Shown piece by piece: positions 1 through 7,910 of a DNA stretch of 64,000 nucleotides. Every line of letters starts with the position of its first letter. The stretch's first letter is position 1. The position numbers and the translations under genes were made by a program. Origin of the DNA: Hymenobacter metallilatus (GTDB lineage Bacteria > Bacteroidota > Bacteroidia > Cytophagales > Hymenobacteraceae); assembly GCF_003944705.1 (NCBI RefSeq), contig NZ_RWIS01000014.1, forward strand, positions 1 to 64,000, read 5' to 3'. The notes under the pieces were generated by a model. That model saw nothing but the letters and a program-made list of their open reading frames with translations. It ran no database searches and was not told the origin of the DNA.

Positions 1-1
1 C

Positions 2-118
2 CGCTGCAAGCACTACTGGCTCACCCCGGACGACTATCGCACCGAGCAAACCCTACGCGACAAGCTCGACTACCTCATGCCCAGAGTCGGAACTGAGTAT
101 ACGGTTACTTTTAGCTGA
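2..118 (+). pseudogene. C-terminal fragment of an unknown protein at window edge
   Basis: An open frame enters the window and stops with TGA at 116-118. The 38 residues (containing HYWLTPDDYRTEQ) look like real coding sequence but I do not recognise the family. The end coincides with the start of the truncated IS3 element, so the last ~10 residues may come from the junction. It is partial at the left edge and may also be truncated on the right. Confidence 0.3.
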
Positions 119-925
119 CCACTTAATCGACGCTTACCGCATTTCCGCTCGGCGCGCCTGCCGAGTCATTGGTTTGCAGCGCGCGAGCTTCGCCTATCAA
201 GCACGTGGACGCGATGATACCGTTTTGCGCCAGCGCTTGCGGGAGTTGGCGCAAGTGCGAGTGCGCTACGGCAGTCAGCGCCTCTATATCCTGCTACGCC
301 GGGAAGGCTGGCTAGACAATCATAAGCGCGTGCATCGTCTTTACTGCTTGGAAGGCTTGAACTTGCGTAGCAAGCGCCCACGGCGCAATCGGGCCGCGGC
401 CCACCGGCTAGAACGTCTCCCACTGGGCCGCCTGCATCAGAGCTGGAGCATGGATTTTGTGGCCGATAACCTCTTCGATGGCCGCAAAATCCGCGCCTTA
501 ACGATAGTCGATAATTTTAGTCGCCAGTGCCTGGCCATTCACGTGGGGCAGTCGCTGAAAGGTGAAGATGTCGTGGCCGTGATGCAGCGCTTACAGCAGC
601 AGTTAGGCGTAGTACCTGAGCGCATCCAAGTCGACAATGGCAGCGAGTTTATCAGCAAGGCCCTCGACCGCTGGGCCTACGACCAGCACGTGACGCTGGA
701 CTTCTCTCGGCCGGGCAAACCGACCGATAATCCGTACATTGAGTCGTTTAACGGCAGCTTCCGCGATGAATGCCTGAACGTGCATTGGTTTCTATCGCTG
801 ACCGATGCGCAAGATAAAATTGAGCAGTGGCGCCAAGAATACAATGGCTTCCGACCGCACAGCTCGCTACAGAATTTAACGCCCGATGAGGTAGTGGCTG
901 CGGCTACTACTGTCGAGCTTCAGAA
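117..925 (+). pseudogene. IS3-family transposase OrfB, N-terminally truncated and disrupted near its 3' end
   Basis: This encodes the rve/DDE integrase part of an IS3 OrfB. Visible motifs are HLIDAYRIS at the start, an HTH_21-like region, SMDFVAD (first Asp), VDNGSEF (second Asp) and NPYIESFNGSFRDECLN (Glu). The first ATG is at 174 but similarity to the intact neighbour begins at 117, so ATG 174 is not a natural start. The frame runs on to a stop at 947 only because it reads into the inner IS; before the insertion it would have ended after VELQNA like its neighbour. Any product would lack the OrfA DNA-binding part. Confidence 0.8.
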
Positions 926-1006
926 TGACCTCCTCCCAATAAACTAGACCATGCTAAAGTAGAGAAATCAGGCCCTTGTCGTATCTTAAACCAAGAGACA
1001 TGTGCC

Positions 1007-1273
1007 ATGAAAAAGACGAAGTTTACCGAAGCCCAGATCGTGTTTGCGCTGCGCCAGGCCGACACGGGCGTGGCCGTCGCGGAGGTCTGCCGGAAGATGG
1101 GCATCAGCGAGGCCACGTATTACAACTGGAAGAAGAAGTATGGCGGGCTGGGCGTGCCCGAGTTGCGCCGCCTGAAGCAGCTGGAGGAGGAAAACCTGCA
1201 CCTAAAGCAGCTCGTGGCCGACCTGAGCCTGGACAAGCAGATGCTGCAGGACGTGCTCAAAAAAAAGTTCTGA
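1007..1273 (+). CDS. IS3-family transposase OrfA
   Basis: This is an 88-residue protein of the usual OrfA size. An N-terminal helix-turn-helix of the HTH_8/transposase_8 type (KFTEAQIVFALRQAD, then ISEATYYNWKKKYGG) is followed by a leucine-zipper-like C-terminus (LRRLKQLEEENLHLKQLVAD). OrfA binds the IS ends and the zipper mediates multimerisation in this family. The start ATG at 1007 follows the left terminal repeat by ~65 bp. It overlaps orfB, and translation is expected to shift -1 at 1259-1267 to make the OrfAB transposase. Confidence 0.9.
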   Translation: MKKTKFTEAQIVFALRQADTGVAVAEVCRKMGISEATYYNWKKKYGGLGVPELRRLKQLEEENLHLKQLVADLSLDKQMLQDVLKKKF

Positions 1274-2115
1274 AGCCCGTGCAGCGTCGACACGCGGCTC
1301 ACCACCTGATCGACGCCTACCGCATCTCGACCCGCCGGGCTTGCCAGGTCGTGTCGCTGCAGCGCTCAAGCTGGTACTACCGACCGCACGGGCGGGACGA
1401 CACGGTGCTGCGCCAACGCCTGCGGGAGCTGGCCCAGGTGCGGGTGCGCTACGGTTGCCAACGCCTATTCACGCTGTTAAGACGAGAGGGCTGGCCCGAC
1501 AATCACAAGCGCGTTCATCGGCTCTACTGCCTGGAAGGGCTGCATTTGCGCAGCAAGCGGCCCAAGCGCAACCGGGCCGCAGCTCACCGGCTGGAGCGGG
1601 TCGACCTGCAGCGGCCGCACCAGAGTTGGAGTATGGATTTCGTGGCCGATCAGCTCTTCGACGGGCGTAAGATTCGCGCCTTAACGATAGTCGATAACTT
1701 TAGCCGTCAGTGCTTGGCCATTCACGTGGGGCAGTCGCTGAAGGGAGACGACGTGGTGGCCGTGATAAGCCAATTGCAGCAGACGTTGGCCATCGTGCCC
1801 GAACGCATCCAGGTCGACAACGGCAGCGAGTTTATCAGCAAGGCATTGGACAAGTGGGCCTATGAGCAGCAGGTCACGCTGGACTTCTCGCGGCCCGGCA
1901 AACCGACTGATAACCCATATATTGAATCGTTCAACGGCAGCTTCCGGGACGAGTGTCTGAACGTGCACTGGTTCTTGTCGCTGACCGATGCGCAGGAAAA
2001 AATCGAGCAGTGGCGCCAGGAGTATAATGGCTTCCGACCGCACAGCTCGCTGCAGAATTTAACGCCCGACCAAGTGATGGCTGCTGCCACTACTGTCGAG
2101 CTTCAGAACGCCTGA
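1259..2115 (+). CDS. IS3-family transposase OrfB (DDE integrase), made by -1 frameshifting
   Basis: orfB lies in the -1 frame relative to orfA and begins at the A8G slippery run (1259-1267). Its first recognisable residues are VLKPVQRRHAAHHLIDAYRIS. The DDE triad is in SMDFVADQLFDG, VDNGSEFISK and YIESFNGSFRDECLN, followed by the usual LTPDQV tail and stop at 2115. The frame is open back to 976, but that upstream part is the wrong frame of orfA and should be ignored. An independent start in orfB is not obvious, so OrfAB fusion is the likely active product. Confidence 0.85.
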
Positions 2116-2342
2116 TTGCCTACTTCTGGCCGGTCCAGCAATTGGGAGGAGGTCAAGAATGCCTGATGCTCCACTTTCAACCGGCCCAGTAAATGGGAGC
2201 AGGTCAGTTGCCGAAGCGATACGCAACAGACTGCGTCGCCACCCGCGAACTGGAATGCGCTCGAGAATGCTCCTCATGACTGACATGTATGGACCGGGCC
2301 TTGTCACGCCGGTGATGCTCAGCACGAACTGGCCAGCCCGTT

Positions 2343-2477
2343 TAGCTTTTGTGCCAACCTTTTACCCAAGGCCAAGTTTCGGACGCGGTGCTCGATGCGC
2401 CGGGCTCACTTATCATTCAGGAAGCGGGCAACCGGACGTTCTCGATGCAGACCTCGCTGCACGAGCTGCTAAAATAG
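2343..2477 (+). pseudogene. Possible C-terminal remnant of an unknown gene
   Basis: Between the IS right end and the hairpin at 2497 there is a short open stretch ending in TAG at 2475-2477. Its residues (QVSDAVLDAPGSLIIQEAGN, then TFSMQTSLHELLK) read like a genuine protein tail. No start codon or upstream part is present, and an in-frame TAG lies just before it. It may be the 3' end of a gene destroyed by IS activity. I cannot assign a family. Confidence 0.25.
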
Positions 2478-2496
2478 CCAGCCTACCTACTATATT

Positions 2497-2594
2497 AAAG
2501 CGCCTGTCAGGCTGAGCTGGCGCAGCATTTTTTCGCGTGAGAAATCATATTTCTAACGGAAGATGCTGCGCCAGCTCAACCTGACAGGCGCTTT
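2497..2594. repeat. Long inverted repeat (32-bp arms), terminator or MITE-like hairpin
   Basis: Left arm 2497-2528 and right arm 2563-2594 are reverse complements with one mismatch in 32 positions, separated by a 34-base loop. The arms contain GCGCCTGTCAGGC and GAGCTGGCGCAGCAT. It lies 26 bp past the stop of the minus-strand SDR gene, so it could act as a bidirectional terminator. The arms are longer than a typical intrinsic terminator and there is no clean T run, so a REP/MITE-type element is also possible. Confidence 0.7.
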
Positions 2595-2619
2595 GAGCTA
2601 CCAGATATGGACGACGTGC

Positions 2620-3360
2620 TTAAAACTCCTGCACCGTGGGGCGTAGCACAATTTCGTTGATATCTACCTCGGCGGGCTGCTCGATGGCGAACGCAATGGC
2701 CCGGGCCACTGACGACGCTGGAATAGCCTGTTTGTAGAACTCTACCACGCCCTTGGCACTTTCCTCGTGCGAGCTGCCGTGCTGTAGCTCCGACTCTACC
2801 GCGCCGGGCTCGATGCTGGTGACGCGAATGCTGCCGCCTACTTCGTGGCGCAGCCCGTCGGATATGGCCCGCACGGCGTATTTGGTGCCGCTGTACACGG
2901 TGCCGCCGGGGCTGAACACTTTGATGCCCGCCACCGACGAGATATTGATAAAGTGCCCGGACTTTTGCTGCTCGAACACGGGCAAGGCGGCCGCGATACC
3001 GTAGAGCACGCCTTTGATGTTGATGTCAATCATGCTGTTCCACTCGTCCACCTTGGTGGCACTCATGGGCGCAATGGCCATCAGGCCGGCGTTGTTGATG
3101 ATAACGTCGAGGCGACCAAACGCTTCTACAGCCTTATCAACCAAGGCTTTTACTTCTTCGGCTTTGGTTACGTCGGTTTGCAGAATCTCTACCTTTCCGC
3201 CTGCGGCGCGAATATCGGCAGCAATTTTTTCCAGGTTTTCGAGGCGGCGCGCGCCTAGCACTACGGCGGCACCTTTGCTGGCCAAATGGCGAGCCGTAGT
3301 TTCGCCCAGCCCGCTGCTAGCGCCCGTGATGACGACTACTTTATTTTCGATATTCTCCAT
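2620..3360 (-). CDS. SDR-family NAD(P)-dependent oxidoreductase
   Basis: A 246-residue classical short-chain dehydrogenase/reductase with all hallmarks: Rossmann glycine motif TGASSGLG near residue 13, NNAG near 90, catalytic Ser in NISSVAG and the YxxxK pair in VYSGTKYAV. Length is normal and the gene appears intact. ARR after the second strand suggests NADP(H) preference, as in related SDRs. The substrate cannot be told from sequence. It stands alone between IS remnants with no operon partner, so it is probably accessory cargo. The start ATG at 3360 directly precedes MENIENKVVVITG, as expected for the fold. Confidence 0.92.
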   Translation of the reverse strand: MENIENKVVVITGASSGLGETTARHLASKGAAVVLGARRLENLEKIAADIRAAGGKVEILQTDVTKAEEVKALVDKAVEAFGRLDVIINNAGLMAIAPMSATKVDEWNSMIDINIKGVLYGIAAALPVFEQQKSGHFINISSVAGIKVFSPGGTVYSGTKYAVRAISDGLRHEVGGSIRVTSIEPGAVESELQHGSSHEESAKGVVEFYKQAIPASSVARAIAFAIEQPAEVDINEIVLRPTVQEF

Positions 3361-3443
3361 GATGTTCCTCGTTTGGCCTCGCTTTACTTAAGGCGATGTA
3401 GGGGAGAACCGGTAGCTACAGCAGTTGTTTCTTGGGTGGTGGT

Positions 3444-3824
3444 CTAATTTAAGGTGGGAGTGTAGTTATCGATAACGATTTTAATGCGGGCAGTATGGAT
3501 TGCCAAACTTTTGCTAAAGGAGCAGGATTTGCGCACCAGCATACCGCACCGCTGCCGTAAGGAGCAATTACTAGCTTCGACAATACTGGTTTGCCCTTCG
3601 CCTTTCAGATACGGGCGGTGTCGCCAGCGGGGCAGCACGTTTGTATAGGCATTCCAGCGGTCGGTAAAATACCAGCAGTGGCGGCGGTAGCGACGCGGCA
3701 AGGCTTGCCACAGCCGCTGCGCCGTTTGAGCACTGCGGTTGCCCAAAACCCACGCCACGATGCGCCGACTGGCGCGTTCGACCGCAAGCCAGAGCCAGAC
3801 CTTATGCGCTTTACAGCGTTTTTT
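3444..3824 (-). pseudogene. IS1-family transposase InsB, 5' truncated
   Basis: The reading frame KVWLWLAVERASRRIVAWVLG through WYFTDRWNAY, CSLRQRCGMLVRKSCSFSKS and AIHTARIKIVI is typical of the C-terminal DDE part of IS1 InsB. It follows in the same frame as the end of insA but is separated by a TAG stop just before KKRCKAHKVWLW. The segment that normally carries the first catalytic Asp (around ELDEMW in relatives) is missing, indicating an internal deletion. The first ATG (3758) is internal to the domain. Not expected to be functional. Confidence 0.7.
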
Positions 3825-4125
3825 CTAAAACTTCTTCCGCCGCAGTCGGGGCAGCGGGGGCGAAGCTGCCCGCGCTTTTTTTAGCAGCTTAGCCACCGTC
3901 ACGCGCGCCACGCCCGTGGCGTGCACAATGCTACGTTGGGAGTTGCGTTCTACGTAACAGTTTTTCCACCTGGGCATATTGGGCGGCTTTGGCGACAGCA
4001 GCGGGCGTAAAACGCGCTTGGTAGCCACAGGCTTTACACTGATATTCGGCATGCCCTTGGCTCGGACCATTGCGCCGAATAGGTTCGCTGCCACATTGGG
4101 CACATAGATGTTGCGTGTAAACCAT
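3825..4125 (-). pseudogene. IS1-family InsA, frameshifted
   Basis: The N-terminal part from ATG 4125 (MVYTQHLCAQCGSEPIRRNG, with CxxC and CKAC zinc-finger pairs) is the IS1 InsA zinc-ribbon. It stops early at 3931 after LLRRTQLPT. The HTH part (QRSIVHATGVARVTVAKLLKK) continues in a different frame and ends at 3825 with RRKKF. A frameshift near 3955 therefore splits InsA. Confidence 0.65.
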
Positions 4126-4154
4126 AATCCCTCCTACGCTTTTCACCTCTTAAT

Positions 4155-4192
4155 GGGGTTCTTTTGCCAAAAGGGCGGATTTACACGCTAAG
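4155..4192 (+). repeat. Tn3-type terminal inverted repeat, left (IRL)
   Basis: This begins GGGGTTCTTTTGCC and ends ACACGCTAAG, 38 bp. Similarity to the copy at 10764 continues ~25 bp further inward (AAGCCCGGTTAGC, then AAAGGGTTATA), suggesting that a shared subterminal region belongs to the family. Confidence 0.75.
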
Positions 4193-4299
4193 CCCGGTTA
4201 GCAAAAAGGGTTATAGTACTGCCTGAGAAAGACTGATTCTACGCTGTAGAGCGGGTGCGTGCTGCCTATCAACAAGGAACTCCTTTTTGATAACCTCCG

Positions 4300-4914
4300 A
4301 TGCCCGCCAACCCGACCGACCAGCCCACCCGCGTGGCGCTCTATGCCCGCGTCTCCCCCCTCGACAAAGGGCAGGCCCGGGAGACGCAGCTGCGCCCCCT
4401 GCGCGAGTACGCCCAGCGCCGCGGCTTTGCCGTTGTCGATGAATACGTGGACTAGGCCTCGGGTACCAGCGAGGAATGAACTCAGTACAAACGGATGATG
4501 GTGGCGGCCAAGAACCGGTAGCTCGACGCGGTGCTGGTCCGGCGCTACGACCGCTTTGCCCGCTCGACCCAGGCGCTGGTCAACGCGCCGAAGGAATTCC
4601 AGAGCCTAGGGGTGGACTTCGTCTCCTACCAGGAAAATATCGACACCACCACGCCCACGGGCGAGTTGGGGTTCCACGTCATGGCCTCGCTGGCCCTGCT
4701 TGAGAGCACGCTCATCAGCCAGCGCGTGCGCGCCGGCATGGCCCGGGCCAAAGCCCAGGGCAAACACGTGGCCCGCCCCCCGCTGGCGCAGGTTAGGCAG
4801 GAGGCCATTGCGCAGCTTCTGCGCGAAGGCTTATCTATGAATCAAGTCATCAAGCAGTTAGACCTGGCCTATGGCACCGTCTACAATTACGCCCAGAAGC
4901 TAAAAAGTGCTTAG
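4300..4914 (+). pseudogene. Serine recombinase (resolvase/invertase) with three in-frame stops
   Basis: One frame from ATG 4300 to TAG 4912-4914 encodes a complete small serine recombinase. The N-terminal catalytic domain starts RVALYARVSPLDKGQARE with the active Ser in YARVS. It continues through LDAVLVRRYDRFARS, the E-helix region (ESTLISQRVRAGMARAKAQG) and a C-terminal HTH (QLLREGLSMNQVIKQLDLAYG). Stops TAG 4453, TGA 4477 and TAG 4519 interrupt it. All three fit single C-to-T changes of CAG or CGA codons. The downstream half (from 4531) would start internally and lack the active Ser. The stop codon lies inside IRR. Confidence 0.8.
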
Positions 4915-4947
4915 CGTGTAAATCCGCCCTTTGGGAAGAAGAACCCC
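4910..4947 (-). repeat. Tn3-type terminal inverted repeat, right (IRR)
   Basis: On the minus strand this reads GGGGTTCTTCTTCCC and ends ACACGCTAAG. It matches IRL at 35 of 38 bases and contains the stop codon of the recombinase gene. Confidence 0.75.
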
Positions 4948-5025
4948 TGTTAGCCATGGACTCGGAGGTTTTACCCTATTTGTTTAACAACACCCATCTA
5001 CCTGAATAGCTTCGGGCCGGCCGAG

Positions 5026-5232
5026 GTGAAAGCCTACTTTCATGCCGAGGGCTTTCTGGGCGTGGTGTGCGCCCCCGAGGTACTACCCGCCTGGTTTCAG
5101 CGGCAGTGCCCCGGCGTCACGCTGGGCCACTGCTTCGGCCGGGAACTGGAGCCCTACCAGCCCTCGCCGGCGCCGGTGGTTGGCGGCCCCGATGACTGGA
5201 TACCCGACTATCCGCCGCAGGATGAAGAGTAG
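5026..5232 (+). CDS. Small hypothetical protein, probably 5' truncated
   Basis: The open frame runs from 4954 to 5232. The part from GTG 5026 gives 68 residues (MKAYFHAEGFLGVVCAPEVL to IPDYPPQDEE). Residues before that GTG (PIYLNSFGPAE) also look like real protein, but there is no ATG in the frame and it abuts the mini-transposon end. The gene may have lost its start when that element inserted. No family recognised; the C-terminus is proline- and acid-rich. Confidence 0.4.
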   Translation: MKAYFHAEGFLGVVCAPEVLPAWFQRQCPGVTLGHCFGRELEPYQPSPAPVVGGPDDWIPDYPPQDEE

Positions 5233-5242
5233 GCTGGGGCTA

Positions 5243-5264
5243 AGTGCCGCCCTCGGGCGGCACT
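5243..5264. terminator. Perfect GC-rich hairpin between convergent genes
   Basis: AGTGCCGCCC at 5243-5252 pairs with GGGCGGCACT at 5255-5264. It lies between the small plus-strand gene and repB on the minus strand. There is no T run on either side, so termination is plausible but unproven. Confidence 0.45.
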
Positions 5265-5343
5265 GACCAGACGCTCCGGGCCAGGGGTATGGCTTTTTCC
5301 CTTTTGTTGCCATTGCGACGAGCCAGCGCGTGGCCCAAGCTAC

Positions 5344-6285
5344 TTAACGTAGGCCCACCATCTTGAGAAACAGCCCGCCCGGGTTCTTATCGGCCTTCAC
5401 TTTGCCGGTTTTGTGCTTGTAGCAGAAGGAAAAAAGGGCATTTAGCTTCTTGGCATCCCCCAGAATCTGGCTCACCAGCTTGGGGTCCCGGATTTCCAGC
5501 TCCTCCAGGTTCAGCAGGGCCCGGCGCTGCTTTTCTTCTTCAGCGCCATCCTCGAAGGGAATCGGCAGCTGCTGGGGCACCTGGCCGTTGACGAAGAAGC
5601 GGATGCTGTGGAAGGAGCGGCCCTTCTTGATCAACTCGTAGTTGATGCGCAAGTCGGTGTGCTCGTTGATTTGGGTGGTGGCCACGTCGAGCACGTACTT
5701 CTGCAGGGCCGAAATCTTCTCGTACTGCTCCGGCTCGTGGCCCTTTGGGTCCTTGAGCGAGAGCATGATTTTGAACTCGTCCAGCGTGAAGGTTTTCGTT
5801 TCCCCGATGTCCTTCCACTGCGAGGCAATCTGGTAGATGCGCTTGGCGTACTTGCTCGACAAGCTGAAAACCGACTGCAGGCGGTAGGAGGTGAAGTTGT
5901 TTTTCAGGTCAATCAGGTAGCGCCGCATGCGCTCCGAGATTTCCAGCTCGATGATGCCTTCCCCCTTCACGTACAGCGCCGAGGCCAGCAAACCTACCTG
6001 CAGCACGTGCTTGTTATCCTCAATTACGTACTCGCGGCTGCGCAGATTGGAGGTGGCCTCCAACAGGCGCTGGTAGTTCCAGGAGCGCCCCGTCATTTGC
6101 TCCAGCTCCTTCACCCGGATGCGGTAGATGGTACCTGGCTTGTCCTCCTTGCGCAGCACCGAAAGCAAGGAGAAGACAATATCCATCTCAACGGCGCTCA
6201 TCTCATAGCGCGCGGTGGTAATGGCGTTGTGCTGCCGGATTTCTACCCCCGTGGAGGGAGTGCTGGCGGTTACGGGGGTACTCAT
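5344..6285 (-). CDS. repB: Plasmid replication initiator protein, Rep_3 (RepB) family
   Basis: A 313-residue initiator with the two winged-helix layout of Rep_3 proteins. The N-terminal domain spans about residues 15-130 (IRQHNAITTARYEMSAVEMD, then RVKELEQMTGRSWNYQRLLE). The second covers about 130-240 (YAKRIYQIASQW, FTLDEFKIMLSLKD, then the DNA-contact stretch RSFHSIRFFV). Such proteins bind iterons at the origin to open DNA and recruit host replication proteins, and usually repress their own promoter. Here seven direct iterons lie 75-220 bp upstream of the start, exactly where origin and autoregulatory sites are expected. Length is normal and ATG 6285 is well supported. This is the main evidence that the window is a plasmid. 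Confidence 0.93.
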   Translation of the reverse strand: MSTPVTASTPSTGVEIRQHNAITTARYEMSAVEMDIVFSLLSVLRKEDKPGTIYRIRVKELEQMTGRSWNYQRLLEATSNLRSREYVIEDNKHVLQVGLLASALYVKGEGIIELEISERMRRYLIDLKNNFTSYRLQSVFSLSSKYAKRIYQIASQWKDIGETKTFTLDEFKIMLSLKDPKGHEPEQYEKISALQKYVLDVATTQINEHTDLRINYELIKKGRSFHSIRFFVNGQVPQQLPIPFEDGAEEEKQRRALLNLEELEIRDPKLVSQILGDAKKLNALFSFCYKHKTGKVKADKNPGGLFLKMVGLR

Positions 6286-6360
6286 GCTAGTGGGAATAGG
6301 TAGAGCGTATGATCAAAGATAAGAGAGTTACAGACATTAAGGTAAGCCTTCCTTCAAGCT

Positions 6361-6510
6361 CTATCCTTTCGCTTACAAAATCTATCCATTGGGCTTACCA
6401 TCCCTATCCTTTCGCTTACCGTTCCTATCCTTTCGCTTACAAAACCTATCCGTTGTACTTACCATCCCTATCCTTTCGCTTACCATTCCTATCCTTTAAG
6501 TGGTATAAAA
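6361..6510 (+). repeat. Seven tandem iterons upstream of repB
   Basis: Seven copies of a unit with core CTATCC(T/A)TTCGCTTAC begin at 6361, 6382, 6404, 6425, 6446, 6468 and 6489, with 21- or 22-bp spacing, that is two helical turns. The second, fifth and last copies are diverged. These are the likely RepB binding sites of the origin and of repB autoregulation. Confidence 0.9.
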
Positions 6511-6880
6511 CTCGCAAAGTCAGTGACTTACGAGCCCTGCAAATAGAGTAAATACTTGACAAATAAAAAAACTCACAAATTTGTTGATGACGTCCGAACG
6601 AAAGGCTTTTAAAGGGTACAAAACGCTGGAACGGGACAAGAAGACAACAAAGGGGTGGAGTATAAGCTAGCATAAAAGTTTTGTACTATTTCAAGAATTT
6701 TTATACTTTTATTTACCTTATTGGCCTTTCCAGGCAGGTTAATGCGACTTACAAGATTACGACGCCCTTTTTTCTTAAGCTCAATTTACCTCTAAAAACC
6801 TGCTGTGTCGAGCGGAGCTTTGCCAAGTTTATAGGCAGCTACCCGCACCACTGCTAAATCATCAGAAGTACCCTACACCC
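6511..6880. other. A+T-rich non-coding stretch, probable origin opening region
   Basis: No convincing gene lies here. The sequence is clearly richer in A and T than its surroundings (for example 6665-6715 and 6760-6800) and sits between the direct iteron array and the scattered inverted iterons, the usual place for the unwinding element of an iteron plasmid. I did not find a clear DnaA box. Confidence 0.5.
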
Positions 6881-7248
6881 GAAAGGATAGAAATGATGAG
6901 CGGACGTGACCGACGCGGCCGAAAGGATAGAAATGGTAAGTCAGCGGGTATTGATTGATGGCTAAAGGATAGAAATGGTAAGCATTTACAGCGCTTGGAG
7001 GCTGTTTTTACCTTTTCGGAGGGTGACCTACGCAGCCCGTCCCTGCAGAGTTGACTTACAAAACCTATCCTTTCCTTGGCTGGCCATATCACCCCGGCCC
7101 GATTTCCTAAACCGTTAGTCATAAGCGGTCCAAGGCTAAGGAGTTACCCTTTACAACTCACCCAGCGGATAGCTGCTAAAAAGATTTTGGCCTTGCTCAG
7201 CAGCCACCAGAGAGAGCTATTGGATAACTTACCATTTCTATCCTTTTC
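6881..7248. repeat. Second, dispersed group of iterons in both orientations
   Basis: The iteron core occurs inverted at 6881-6900, 6921-6940 and 6964-6982 (AAAGGATAGAAATGGTAAG) and direct at 7055-7075 and 7228-7248 (CTTAC, then CTATCCTTT). These match the first array but are spread out. They may titrate RepB or couple origins (handcuffing), as known for other iteron plasmids. Confidence 0.8.
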
Positions 7249-7553
7249 ACTAACCCGGAACTATCTGGCCGCTACTTCCACTGGCGCTAGCCGTGCCCAC
7301 GAGGCCCATTCACCCGGTACTGAGTGACTCCCTTCGATGGCCACTCCAGCAAGCACTGGCCAAATCATAGATCAGAGCTGAGCCACTGGAAAAACCACTT
7401 TTAATAAGTGAATAACGAGGGGAAGGAAATCCGGGAGACTGTTACTTTTAAGATGCAGTAAAAGCGCTTATAAATAAGCTAAAAAAGCAACTTTATTGCC
7501 TGCGCTGCTGTTTATTAATAACACCCCAATCCGTTCATAAATACCTGTCAGTC

Positions 7554-7910
7554 ATGGATAAACCTGCTCCTAATAACCCTGAAATCGTTGAGGAAGGCTA
7601 CATCATCCTGTTGCAGTTAGGAGGACGTCGGTTTCTGGCTATGACCGGGGCCAACCAACTACTGGCTGCCGGTCGCACGGCCACCAACCCCAACCCCTGG
7701 CTGCGCATGAATCTGCGCCGCAATGAGGCCGGCGTGAATCGGCTGAAGATTACGCTGATGCCCACCGATACCTACACGGTCGAGTTCTACCACCAGCAGT
7801 TGGTCGACTGTGAGGCAGTTATTACTCGCAAGCAAACCTTCGACTTGGTGTATGGGGAGGACCTGCCGGGCCTGTTCACGTCGGTGACCGGCTATGATAC
7901 CCACCTGTAA
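7554..7910 (+). CDS. Hypothetical plasmid protein
   Basis: 118 residues with a compact, mixed alpha/beta look (GYIILLQLGGRRFLAMTG, then RLKITLMPTDTYTVEFYHQQ). No motif I recognise, no signal peptide or membrane segment. It is the first gene after the origin region. The preceding 305 bp contain no gene, only a short hairpin around 7396-7411 (CACTT, then AAGTG). Its stop overlaps the start of the next gene by one base (TAATG), so the two are probably co-translated. Confidence 0.6.
   Translation: MDKPAPNNPEIVEEGYIILLQLGGRRFLAMTGANQLLAAGRTATNPNPWLRMNLRRNEAGVNRLKITLMPTDTYTVEFYHQQLVDCEAVITRKQTFDLVYGEDLPGLFTSVTGYDTHL

Larger units (their letters stand above)
926..2155 (+). mobile_element. Complete IS3-family insertion sequence (inner copy)
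   Basis: The element is bounded by imperfect inverted repeats: TGACCTCCTCCCAAT at 926-940 and its complement ATTGGGAGGAGGTCA at 2141-2155, with similarity continuing several bases inward. It is flanked by the direct repeat AGAA (922-925 and 2156-2159), consistent with a 4-bp target duplication as made by some IS3 members. It carries overlapping orfA and orfB joined by an A8G slippery run. All parts needed for transposition appear intact. The target was the 3' end of a related IS3 transposase gene. Confidence 0.88.
117..2206 (+). mobile_element. Outer IS3-family element, left end deleted, split by a second IS3 element
   Basis: The orfB reading frame of an IS3-family transposase starts abruptly at ~117 without orfA or a left terminal repeat. 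It runs to 925, is interrupted by the inner IS, and resumes after 2155 with the last codons and a right terminal repeat at about 2181-2206, ending GGGAGCAGGTCA. That right end closely matches the right end of the inner element (GGGAGGAGGTCA), so the two elements belong to the same IS family but are not identical copies. With orfA and the left end missing the outer copy should not move by itself. Confidence 0.8.
3444..4147 (-). mobile_element. Decayed IS1-family insertion sequence
   Basis: The minus strand encodes recognisable IS1 InsA and InsB parts but no uninterrupted transposase. Approximate ends are placed where IS1-like coding and flanking T/A-rich terminal-like sequence stop (TTAAGGTGGGAG near 3450 and its weak inverted counterpart near 4145). 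The exact termini and target duplication could not be defined. It abuts the Tn3-type mini-element directly on its right. Confidence 0.65.
4155..4947 (+). mobile_element. Mini-transposon with Tn3-type 38-bp inverted repeats around a recombinase pseudogene
   Basis: IRL 4155-4192 and IRR 4910-4947 are 38 bp each, inward facing, start with GGGG and end with TAAG as Tn3-family ends do, and agree at 35 of 38 positions. The only gene inside is a serine recombinase (tnpR-like). There is no tnpA, so mobility would need a transposase in trans, like MIC/TIME-type Tn3 derivatives. The 5-bp flanks (TTAAT, TGTTA) are not a clean target duplication. Confidence 0.7.

Noticed and set aside
976..1258. Upstream part of the long transposase frame of the inner IS
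   Set aside because: It is the out-of-frame reading of orfA; the real OrfAB comes from a -1 shift at the A8G run.
2159..2515. 118-codon frame after the IS
   Set aside because: It runs across the IS terminal repeat and into the hairpin; the product has no protein-like features. Only the short tail ending at 2477 in another frame looks coding.
6309..6551. Open reading frame of 80 codons upstream of repB
   Set aside because: It is made of the iterons themselves; the repeated peptide follows from 21-bp repeats and no start site is evident.
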